Source of the DNA: a bacterium
Lineage (GTDB): Bacteria > Chloroflexota > Dormibacteria > UBA8260 > Bog-877
Reading direction: 5' to 3'
Length of the DNA: 5,630 nucleotides
NCBI GenBank assembly: GCA_021817025.1
Contig: JAKAWF010000249.1
Coordinates: forward strand, 1-5,630
Below are positions 1 to 5,050 of the stretch, in pieces; positions within the stretch are counted from its first letter, which is position 1, and every line of letters starts with the position of its first letter. A model generated the notes under the pieces. The model did not search any database and had not been told where the DNA came from. It saw only the letters and a list, made by a program, of their open reading frames with translations. A program made the position numbers and the translations under genes.

Positions 1-523
1 TGGTGCTGCGCCGCCTGGGGGCTGCCGTGCTGGCGGCGGTGCTGCGCCGCCTGGGGGCTGCCGTGCTGGCGGTGGTGCTGCGCCGCCTGGGGGCAGCCGT
101 GCTGGCGGCGGTGCTGCGGCGCCTGGGAGCAGCCGTGCCGGCGGCGGTGCTGCGGCGCCTGGGAGCGGCTGTGCTGGCGGTGGTCCTGCGCGCTCGCGCG
201 GCGGGACTGGTGCGACGCACCGCCGCGGTGCTCCTCCGGGCGGTGACACGAACCGCGGTGGCCCCCCGTGTCGTGGCCGCGTCCAGCTTGCGCTCAATAT
301 CCCCCAGACGCTTCTCCAGCGACTTCAGCTGAGCCGCCAGGCTCTTGTTGAGTGCCGCCGGTGTCATGCGAGCCACCGGGGTTCGTGTGGTGCGCCGCGC
401 GGTGGTGCGCCGTGGGGTTGCGGTCTTGGCGGTGGTCCTGCGCGCCGCAGGCTTGTGAGTCGTGCGACTGGCGGTGCGCGCGGTGGTGCGCTTGCTGCCA
501 GTCCTTCTGGTGGTACGGGGCAT
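1..523 (-). CDS. Histone H1-like, Arg/Thr/Ala-rich basic protein with C-terminal 12-residue repeats (3' end beyond window)
   Basis: Starts at ATG 523-521 with a well-placed GAGGAG ribosome binding site, then stays open to the window edge (174 codons seen, no stop). Three parts are visible. Residues 1-52 are a basic, Thr/Arg-rich tail (start MPRTTRRTGSKRTTAR). Residues about 54-83 form a charged amphipathic helix, probably a short coiled coil (QLKSLEKRLGDIERKLD). From about residue 86 a second basic segment runs into five copies of a 12-residue unit, S/G-T-A-A-P-R-R-R-S-T-(A/T)-A, beginning near residue 117. There is almost no acidic charge outside the helix, and Arg is favoured over Lys. The composition resembles bacterial H1-like chromatin proteins and the C-terminal tails of actinobacterial HupB, but no HU domain is present. 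Inferred role: nucleoid or polyanion binding, with the helix giving oligomerisation. It could instead be a low-complexity structural protein. The frame is supported by the start site, the ribosome binding site and the ordered composition; the function is a guess from composition. Confidence 0.72.
   Translation of the reverse strand, partial: MPRTTRRTGSKRTTARTASRTTHKPAARRTTAKTATPRRTTARRTTRTPVARMTPAALNKSLAAQLKSLEKRLGDIERKLDAATTRGATAVRVTARRSTAAVRRTSPAARARRTTASTAAPRRRSTAAGTAAPRRRSTAASTAAPRRRSTTASTAAPRRRSTAASTAAPRRRST
2..181. repeat. Five tandem copies of a 36-bp coding repeat, array open at the window edge
   Basis: Units begin at 2, 38, 74, 110 and 146, each opening GGTGCTGCG on the plus strand, with no spacer between them. 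The units at 2 and 38 differ only at the last base. The unit at 74 has one further change, while those at 110 and 146 carry several. Divergence therefore falls toward the left edge, which is the 3' end of the minus-strand gene. The 36-bp period keeps the reading frame and encodes 12 residues (STAAPRRRSTAA type). This is a coding minisatellite whose copy number probably varies between strains. Confidence 0.9.
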
Positions 524-530
524 CTGCGAT

Positions 531-536
531 CTCCTC
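531..536 (-). promoter_or_regulatory. Ribosome binding site of the histone-like gene
   Basis: The minus strand reads GAGGAG, seven bases before ATG 523-521. It is the only good site near the start of this open frame, so it fixes the start codon and strand. Confidence 0.75.
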
Positions 537-552
537 GTGTCTTCAACGGCGA

Positions 553-583
553 ATTCTGTCGCCGCACTGTGGGGCCCCACCAA
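553..583 (-). promoter_or_regulatory. Possible promoter of the histone-like gene with a 12-bp palindrome in its spacer
   Basis: On the minus strand a TTGGTG element (583-578) and a CAGAAT element (558-553) are 19 bp apart, giving a predicted transcript start about 22 bases before the ATG. Neither hexamer is a close match. The perfect palindrome GTGGGGCCCCAC (569-580) covers most of the spacer and part of the -35-like element, where a repressor or activator could bind. This is inference from position only. Confidence 0.28.
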
Positions 584-640
584 TGCAGGGCCGATCTGTG
601 GAAGTGGTGGGGCTGGTGAAATCCAGCTTGCCGCCACGTC

Positions 641-666
641 GATTGTCATGATTGTTGCACATGTGC
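641..666. other. Intergenic palindrome with adjacent direct repeat, candidate regulator site
   Basis: GCACATGTGC (657-666) is a perfect 10-bp palindrome. Just left of it GATTGT occurs twice, at 641-646 and 650-655, a spacing of nine bases. Both lie in the middle of the 247-bp divergent region between the histone-like and dehydrogenase genes and are noticeably more AT-rich than the flanks. They could be operator sites, but no regulator family can be assigned. Confidence 0.3.
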
Positions 667-758
667 GCGCGCGGTGGGCGAATGACCTCCACGACCAAGG
701 CCGCCGGAGGGCCTGCGCAACCGCTCTGATGGCTCCCCCACATCGGCTCGCCAGCCCA

Positions 759-764
759 TATACT
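759..764 (+). promoter_or_regulatory. -10 element (TATACT) of a probable leaderless dehydrogenase transcript
   Basis: TATACT ends six bases before GTG 771-773, so transcription would start at or next to the start codon. No convincing -35 is seen. None of the in-frame starts nearby (ATG 729, GTG 771, ATG 795) has a properly spaced Shine-Dalgarno sequence: the nearest purine runs are 18, 2 and 2 bases away. This fits leaderless translation, which is common in actinobacteria and some other high-GC lineages. Confidence 0.5.
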
Positions 765-770
765 GAGGCG

Positions 771-2042
771 GTGAGCGCAGCCGCGAGCGAGGTCATGATC
801 GAGGACCTGTACGCCACCGGCCAACATCGCGTCGACCAGGCCGCTGACTTCCTGCACCTGGACGACGACCTGCACGCCGTGCTGCGCGAGGTCAAGCGGG
901 TCTTCCAGGTGCACTTCCCAGTCGTCCACGACGACGGCGCGGTGAAGGTGTACACCGGCTACCGGGTTCATCACAGCATCGCGCGGGGTCCCGCCAAAGG
1001 CGGCATTCGCTACGAGCGCGAAGCCAGCGTCCAGGGCACCAAGGCCCAGGCCATGCTCATGAGCTGGAAGACGGCGGTGATGTCGCTGCCGTTTGGAGGA
1101 GCCGCCGGAGCGGTGGAGGTCGACCCATCCCAACTGAGCCCCCGGGAGCTGGAGCGGCTGACTCGTCGCTTCACCACCGAGATTGGACTCCTGCTGGGGC
1201 CCGAGCGAGACATCCCGGCGCCTGACATCGGGACCGGGCCCCAGGTGATGGCGTGGATGATGGACACGATCTCCATGCACAAGGGCTTCTCGGTGACCGC
1301 CTCGGTGACTGGCAAGCCGATCGCGGCCGGCGGGTCGTTGGGTCGAGTGGAGGCTCCAGGACGAGGCTTGGCGACAGTGCTGATGCACACCATCCGCAAC
1401 ACCGGCCTCACCCTCGACGGCGCGGCGGTGGCGGTGGAGGGTTTCGGCACCGTTGGGGCCACCTGTGCGCGCATGCTGGCGGGTGCCGGGTGCCGGGTGA
1501 TCGCAGTATCCGACCACACCGGGGGCTGGTACAACGAGGCGGGCCTTGACATCGCGCGCTTGCAGCAACTCAAGAGCGAGGGCGCCCATCTCACGGGGGG
1601 AGGCGTTCCCGGCGATTCGCTCAGCCGCGAGGAGTTGCTGGCGCTACCGGTGACGGTGCTGGTGCCGGCGTCGGTGGAGAGTGTCATCAATGCCGGCAAT
1701 GCGTCCCAGGTGCGCGCGCGCATCGTTGCGGAGGGGGCAAACGGGCCCGTGACGCCGCGCGCGGAGGCGATTCTGGCCGAGGACGGCATCGTGGTGGTCC
1801 CGGACATCCTTGCCAACGGCGGGGGTGTGACCGCATCGTATTTCGAGTGGGTACAGGACCTGCAGTCGTTCTTCTGGGACGAGGAGGAGATCAACTCCCA
1901 GCTCGAGCGGGCGATGCTACGAGCCAGTGACCACGTCTGGGGGTTTGCCGCCCACAATCACATCTCCTTGCGCGAAGCCGCGTATGCCATCGCGATCGGC
2001 AGGGTGGCGCGGGCCTCCACCGCCAGAGGGGTTTACCCCTGA
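771..2042 (+). CDS. Glutamate dehydrogenase-family protein (GdhA-like, Glu/Leu/Phe/Val dehydrogenase) with the catalytic lysine replaced by alanine
   Basis: With the GTG start this is 423 residues, the usual length for hexameric GDH of about 415-430; the open frame extends upstream to 462 but that part looks non-coding. The N-terminal dimerisation/substrate domain has YTGYRVHHS (61-69), GPAKGGIR (73-80, substrate Lys76), SWK (Lys100) and DIPAPD (147-152, the Asp needed for catalysis). The Rossmann domain has GFGTVG (224-229) and ends its second strand in Asp248, which favours NAD over NADP. LANGGGVTAS (347-356) completes the glutamate pocket. The expected GGAKGG motif reads GGAAGA (109-114), so Ala112 stands where the family has its catalytic Lys, and Ala114 replaces a Gly. 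In active enzymes oxidative deamination of glutamate to 2-oxoglutarate depends on that Lys. This copy may therefore be a regulatory subunit, as GdhA is in the Thermus thermophilus GdhA/GdhB complex, or act on something else. Family assignment is firm; activity is doubtful. It is convergent with the response regulator gene. Confidence 0.9.
   Translation: MSAAASEVMIEDLYATGQHRVDQAADFLHLDDDLHAVLREVKRVFQVHFPVVHDDGAVKVYTGYRVHHSIARGPAKGGIRYEREASVQGTKAQAMLMSWKTAVMSLPFGGAAGAVEVDPSQLSPRELERLTRRFTTEIGLLLGPERDIPAPDIGTGPQVMAWMMDTISMHKGFSVTASVTGKPIAAGGSLGRVEAPGRGLATVLMHTIRNTGLTLDGAAVAVEGFGTVGATCARMLAGAGCRVIAVSDHTGGWYNEAGLDIARLQQLKSEGAHLTGGGVPGDSLSREELLALPVTVLVPASVESVINAGNASQVRARIVAEGANGPVTPRAEAILAEDGIVVVPDILANGGGVTASYFEWVQDLQSFFWDEEEINSQLERAMLRASDHVWGFAAHNHISLREAAYAIAIGRVARASTARGVYP
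2027..2040 (+). terminator. Short hairpin across the dehydrogenase stop codon, possible weak terminator
   Basis: AGGGG-TTTA-CCCCT forms a perfect 5-bp stem with a four-base loop; the palindrome is 14 bp in all. It ends on the first base of the TGA stop (2040-2042). No T-tract follows, so it is not a standard intrinsic terminator. It may act in the 73-bp gap between the converging genes or simply be coding sequence. Confidence 0.25.
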
Positions 2043-2115
2043 GGAGCTGACCGAGCACCGGGGCGTGGGACTCGGATCCGGGGGTCGAGCCGAGCCGAGC
2101 GGGAGTGCGCGGGGG

Positions 2116-2910
2116 TCAGCGAACCAGGGTCAGCTGGTGGCTGGGCGAGGACGTACGCCCCGGTTGGTACTCGAAGCGGTAGCCTGCGCTGATGACCACG
2201 TGGATGTACTGGGCTCCCTCCGGGCTGCCCTGGATCTTGCGGCGGAGACGATACAGGTGAGCGTCCAGAGAGTGAACCTGATGGGGGTCGCGGCGGCGCC
2301 AGACCTCGGCGATGAGTTGCGGCCGCGATACCACCCTGCCGGCGTTGCGCGCCAGCGCCGACAAGATCCCGAACTCGGTGGGTGTCAACTGGACTTGGCG
2401 TTCATCGCGGCGCACCTCGTGGCGGCCCAGGTCAATCGACAGCCCGGGGAATTGCAGTCGGTCGGGGGCGGCGCCCGTGGGCAGCAGCCGGGCCCGGCGA
2501 AGTCTGGCGTTGATGCGCGCCACCAGTTCGCGGACCTCGAAGGGCTTGCGCAGGTAATCGTCGGCACCGACCTCCAGGCCGATGACCACGTCCTCCGACT
2601 CCTGTAGACAGGAGACCATCATGACCGTGGACTTGAAGCCCGCGGCGCGCAGCCGTCGGCACACCTCGACGCCGTTCATGTCCGGCAGCACCAGGTCCAG
2701 GATGATCAGGTCGGGCTCGCTCTCGATGGCGAGCCGCAGTCCGGCCGCTCCGCTGGCGGCGGTCGTCACCTCATAGCCATTCTCGGCGGCGATCAGCTCC
2801 ATCAGCTGCAGCATGGCGGGGTCGTCGTCGATGACCATCAGCTTGGCGGTGGCCTTGACGATGGCCGCGACGGGGGGCTCCCAGTCGCGAATGGGGGCGG
2901 TTGCCTGCAT
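2116..2910 (-). CDS. OmpR/PhoB-family two-component response regulator
   Basis: 264 residues from ATG 2910-2908. The receiver domain (about 22-138) has the acidic cluster Asp28-Asp30, phospho-acceptor Asp72 in LDLVLPDMNG, the switch Ser100 and Lys122 in RKPFE. The winged-helix DNA-binding domain (about 150-250) has LTPTEF, the recognition-helix stretch HSLDAHLYRLRRKI and the wing ending GYRFEY. It would be phosphorylated by a sensor kinase and bind DNA as a dimer in the cytoplasm. Two positions are unusual. Ser100 is followed by Cys (VSC) where most receivers have Ala or Gly, and the wing reads VISAGYRF rather than the common RGxGYRF. About 22 residues precede the receiver. A GTG directly upstream (2913-2911) is an alternative start; the open frame goes on to 3066 but would then overlap the sortase start. 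No strong ribosome binding site is seen; a weak CACAAT lies at 2925-2920. No kinase gene is in the window, so its signal is unknown. Confidence 0.92.
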   Translation of the reverse strand: MQATAPIRDWEPPVAAIVKATAKLMVIDDDPAMLQLMELIAAENGYEVTTAASGAAGLRLAIESEPDLIILDLVLPDMNGVEVCRRLRAAGFKSTVMMVSCLQESEDVVIGLEVGADDYLRKPFEVRELVARINARLRRARLLPTGAAPDRLQFPGLSIDLGRHEVRRDERQVQLTPTEFGILSALARNAGRVVSRPQLIAEVWRRRDPHQVHSLDAHLYRLRRKIQGSPEGAQYIHVVISAGYRFEYQPGRTSSPSHQLTLVR

Positions 2911-3023
2911 CACCTGGCGATTGTGTCCCCGGAGAGGCCGAAGTCGAAGTCTTGGATCGACAACGGCTGCGTAACAAGCTCCGCGACGGGTGTGACGGGA
3001 GGGGGACCGGCAGAGCTCTCGGT

Positions 3024-3029
3024 TAGGAT
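3024..3029 (+). promoter_or_regulatory. Possible -10 element of the sortase gene in the divergent control region
   Basis: TAGGAT fits the TAnnnT pattern and would give a 5' leader of about 20 bases carrying the AAGGAG site. No -35 match is seen 16-19 bp upstream. The whole 2911-3056 region separates the divergent response regulator and sortase genes and is the likely place for shared control. Confidence 0.3.
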
Positions 3030-3043
3030 GGGGAGGGCAGGGC

Positions 3044-3049
3044 AAGGAG
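3044..3049 (+). promoter_or_regulatory. Ribosome binding site of the sortase gene
   Basis: AAGGAG lies seven bases before ATG 3057-3059, an ideal spacing. It sets the sortase start and argues against the long upstream extension of the minus-strand response regulator frame through this site. Confidence 0.8.
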
Positions 3050-3056
3050 TACCCGG

Positions 3057-3716
3057 ATGAGAACACCGTTGGCGGGGTGGGGACGTCGCCGCAAGGTCGG
3101 CACGGCTATGGCCGGGGTCGGCGTGGTCTTGATCCTGGCAGGGGTCGGAATCCTGGCGCCGCCGCTGCTGGGAGTGCTGCAGCGTGGCAGCCACGACCAC
3201 CGGCTGCTCCAGAGTTGGCTCGGCCCCAATGGAGCGCTCACCCAGGTGATCCCGTCCCAGAACGAGAATCCGGCCGGCTCCTCCTCGCCGGCCACCGCTC
3301 CCGCCTGCGGTACCGGGTCCCCGGCCTCGGAGTTCGCGCTGCTCAGCTTTCCCACTCTGCCCGGCATCGAAGGGGTCGCCGGCAACGGCAACTGGTCGAT
3401 GCTGACCCAGCGGTCGGTGGTCCACTATGCCGACTCGCCAGGTCCCGGGCAGCCCGGCAACATGCTGATTGCGGTCCATCGAGAGCCGAACTTCGAACCT
3501 CTGGGGACGCTCAAGGTCGGTGACCCGATCGTGGTCACCGCTCGCAGCTGCAAGCAGTTCACCTACACCATCAGCCAGATCTGGGTGGAGAGCCCAGCCC
3601 AGGTGACCCAGCTGCAGCCCCTCAGCGGGGCCAGCTACCTGACCGTCATCACCTGCACGCCCCTTTGGATCGACACCTCCCGAATTGTGATCCGAGCCAC
3701 CCTGGCCGCAAGCTGA
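3057..3716 (+). CDS. Membrane-anchored sortase family transpeptidase
   Basis: 219 residues. A basic start (MRTPLAGWGRRRK) is followed by one hydrophobic segment at about 14-40, giving a signal-anchor with the C-terminal domain outside the membrane. A Pro/Ser/Gly linker (about 58-95) leads to the sortase domain (about 92-217). Catalytic His141 lies in LIAVHREP, Cys200 in LTVITCTP and Arg209 in SRIVIRA, nine residues after the Cys. GQPGNMLIA (131-139) and LKVGDPIVV (152-160) are typical sortase strands. Such enzymes cut a C-terminal sorting motif (LPxTG or variant) and attach the protein to cell-wall peptidoglycan or a pilus. The family more often has GHR at the His; here it is VHR. Overall it looks like the class D/E or F type, but the class cannot be settled by eye. 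No substrate with a sorting signal is in the window, so it may be a housekeeping enzyme. It is divergent from the response regulator. Confidence 0.88.
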   Translation: MRTPLAGWGRRRKVGTAMAGVGVVLILAGVGILAPPLLGVLQRGSHDHRLLQSWLGPNGALTQVIPSQNENPAGSSSPATAPACGTGSPASEFALLSFPTLPGIEGVAGNGNWSMLTQRSVVHYADSPGPGQPGNMLIAVHREPNFEPLGTLKVGDPIVVTARSCKQFTYTISQIWVESPAQVTQLQPLSGASYLTVITCTPLWIDTSRIVIRATLAAS

Positions 3717-3736
3717 CACACCACATGGCGTGCCTG

Positions 3737-3751
3737 GGCTCAGCCCGAGCC
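3737..3751 (+). terminator. Weak hairpin after the sortase gene
   Basis: GGCTC-AGCCC-GAGCC gives a 5-bp stem with a five-base loop, 20 bases past the sortase stop. No T-run follows. It is in the right place for a terminator between the sortase gene and the guaB3 promoter but is weak. Confidence 0.25.
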
Positions 3752-3792
3752 ACTAGATAGGGGATGGAGGAGGCGGCGATTCGGAGCCGGTC

Positions 3793-3801
3793 TGGTATGC
3801 T
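3793..3801 (+). promoter_or_regulatory. Extended -10 promoter of the guaB3-guaA operon
   Basis: TGGTATGCT matches the extended -10 pattern (TGn followed by a TATnnT hexamer), which can work without a -35; none is evident upstream. Transcription would start near 3808, leaving a leader of about 56 bases. No riboswitch-like conserved structure was recognised in that leader. Confidence 0.45.
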
Positions 3802-3849
3802 CAAAGCCGGGGTGGCACACTTGCTGGTGGTCCCCGTGCACCCGCATAC

Positions 3850-3855
3850 GGAGGT
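3850..3855 (+). promoter_or_regulatory. Strong ribosome binding site fixing a TTG start for guaB3
   Basis: GGAGGT is followed by eight bases and then TTG 3864-3866. No ATG or GTG in frame fits better, and the protein from this TTG begins DIELGRGKRARRAYGFD, the usual N-terminus of the family, so the TTG start is well supported. Confidence 0.8.
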
Positions 3856-3863
3856 GGCCCTGC

Positions 3864-5024
3864 TTGGACATTGAACTGGGAAGAGGTAAGCGGGCGAGGC
3901 GGGCCTACGGCTTCGACGAGGTCGCCCTGGTGCCCGGCAAGGTGACCATCAACCCTGATGAGATCGACATCTCGATGCGGATCCGGGACGTCGAGATCCC
4001 GATCCCGATCCTGGCCGCCGCCATGGACGGGGTGGTCAATCCCCACTTCGCAGTGGAGATGGGGCGGCTTGGCGGGGTTGCCGTCCTGAACCTGGACGGC
4101 ATCAACTGCCGCTACGAGGACACCGCGGCCGTGTACGAGGAGATCGCCGAGGCGCCGCGGGAACGGATCAACACCCTCCTGCAGGAGCTCTATCGCGAGC
4201 CGGTCAAGGACGGGTTGATCTCGCGCCGGATCGAGGAGATCAAGCGAGCCGGGGTCGTGTGTGGGGTCTCGACCAGTCCCGCCGAGGCCGAGCACCGGCT
4301 GCCGATCGTGACCGAGGCCGGCGCCGACTTGTACTTCGTTCAGGGCACTGTGCTCACGGCCCGCCACATCTCCCGCTCCTACCGCCAGCTCGACTTCGCC
4401 CAGCTGGCGGCGGCGGCCACGATTCCGGTGGTGGTCGGCAACTGCGTGGAGTACTACACCGCGCTGGAGCTGATGGCGACGGGGATTGACGGGATCCTGG
4501 TCGGAGTGGGCCCCGGTGCCGCCTGCACCACCCGCGGGGTGCTGGGGATCGGGGTGCCCCAGGTCACCGCGACCGCCGACGTGGCGGCCGCCCGCAACGA
4601 TCACCGCCGCACCGGTGGCAAGCCGGTCACCGTGATCACCGATGGCGGAATGCGGGTTGGCGGCGATGTCACCAAGGCCCTGGCTTCGGGGGCGGACGGG
4701 GTCATGATCGGCTCGGTCTTCGCATCGGCAGCGGAGGCTCCCGGCCACGGCCACCATTGGGGCATGGCGACTCCCGATCCCAACCTGCCTCGGGGGACTC
4801 GGATCAAGGTCGGCACCAGGGCCACCCTCAAAGAGCTCCTGATCGGGCCCGCCCGCGTCGACGATGGGACTCAGAACCTGGTCGGTGCGGTCAAGTCCGC
4901 GATGGGAGTGTGCGGGGCCAGGACCATCGAGGAGTTTCAACAGACGGAGATGGTGGTGGCGCCCGCGATCCTGACCGAAGGCAAGCTCTTCCAGCAGGCC
5001 CAGCAGGTCGGGATGGCGCGCTGA
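3864..5024 (+). CDS. guaB3: GuaB3 family IMP dehydrogenase-related protein
   Basis: 386 residues from a TTG start, forming one TIM-barrel IMPDH/GMP-reductase fold without the paired CBS domains of canonical GuaB (about 490 residues). Visible landmarks are the family N-terminus GRGKRARRAYGFDEV (6-20), AAAMDGVVNP (51-60), GRLGGVAVLNLDG (67-79), catalytic Cys221 in GVGPGAACTTRG, ITDGGMRVGGD (258-268) for phosphate/ribose binding, and the flap stretch HHWGMATPDPNLPRGTRIKVG (297-317), which stands in for YRGMGS of GuaB. Canonical IMPDH oxidises IMP to XMP with NAD; some cyanobacterial GuaB3 proteins are reported to do this, while the role of actinobacterial members is unclear. GuaA, which follows, would turn XMP into GMP, so an IMPDH-like role in guanine nucleotide synthesis is likely here, but a second, canonical guaB may exist elsewhere. 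The stop lies 22 bases before the guaA start, indicating one operon. Confidence 0.93.
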   Translation: MDIELGRGKRARRAYGFDEVALVPGKVTINPDEIDISMRIRDVEIPIPILAAAMDGVVNPHFAVEMGRLGGVAVLNLDGINCRYEDTAAVYEEIAEAPRERINTLLQELYREPVKDGLISRRIEEIKRAGVVCGVSTSPAEAEHRLPIVTEAGADLYFVQGTVLTARHISRSYRQLDFAQLAAAATIPVVVGNCVEYYTALELMATGIDGILVGVGPGAACTTRGVLGIGVPQVTATADVAAARNDHRRTGGKPVTVITDGGMRVGGDVTKALASGADGVMIGSVFASAAEAPGHGHHWGMATPDPNLPRGTRIKVGTRATLKELLIGPARVDDGTQNLVGAVKSAMGVCGARTIEEFQQTEMVVAPAILTEGKLFQQAQQVGMAR

Positions 5025-5050
5025 TGGCTGGGAGCGCGGGGGCCGCATGA
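5024..5050 (+). CDS. Possible eight-codon coupling ORF between guaB3 and guaA
   Basis: ATG 5024-5026 shares its A with the guaB3 stop (TGATG), and its TGA (5048-5050) overlaps the guaA ATG (ATGA). It encodes only MAGSAGAA and is out of frame with guaA. A ribosome ending guaB3 could restart here and be delivered to guaA. It has no good ribosome binding site of its own and may be chance. Confidence 0.2.
   Translation: MAGSAGAA

Noticed and set aside
2..181. CRISPR-like array of 36-bp repeats
   Set aside because: The units are contiguous with no spacers, keep an open frame and encode a 12-residue peptide repeat, so they are a coding minisatellite.
3..332. Plus-strand Leu/Arg/Ala-rich open frame over the repeats
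   Set aside because: It is the antisense of the histone-like gene. The minus-strand frame has a good ribosome binding site and an ordered tail-helix-tail design; this one has neither.
462..770. Upstream extension of the dehydrogenase frame by 103 codons
   Set aside because: It runs antisense into the histone-like gene and through palindromic intergenic DNA, has no GDH similarity, and would exceed the family's usual length.
543..1957. Two long minus-strand open frames (543-1589 and 1010-1957) opposite the dehydrogenase gene
   Set aside because: They overlap each other and the dehydrogenase, have no recognisable motif, and are typical open shadows of a high-GC gene.
2043..2115. Bidirectional terminator between the converging dehydrogenase and response regulator genes
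   Set aside because: Only short GC-rich symmetries (such as CTCGG with CCGAG over a long loop) were found and there is no T-tract on either strand, so no separate terminator could be supported.
2920..2948. Minus-strand promoter TTCGAC-17-CACAAT for the response regulator
   Set aside because: Spacing is right, but both hexamers match the consensus poorly; the match is no better than expected by chance.
2911..3066. Longer N-terminus of the response regulator up to 3066
   Set aside because: The added residues are low in family similarity and the start would overlap the sortase start and its ribosome binding site.
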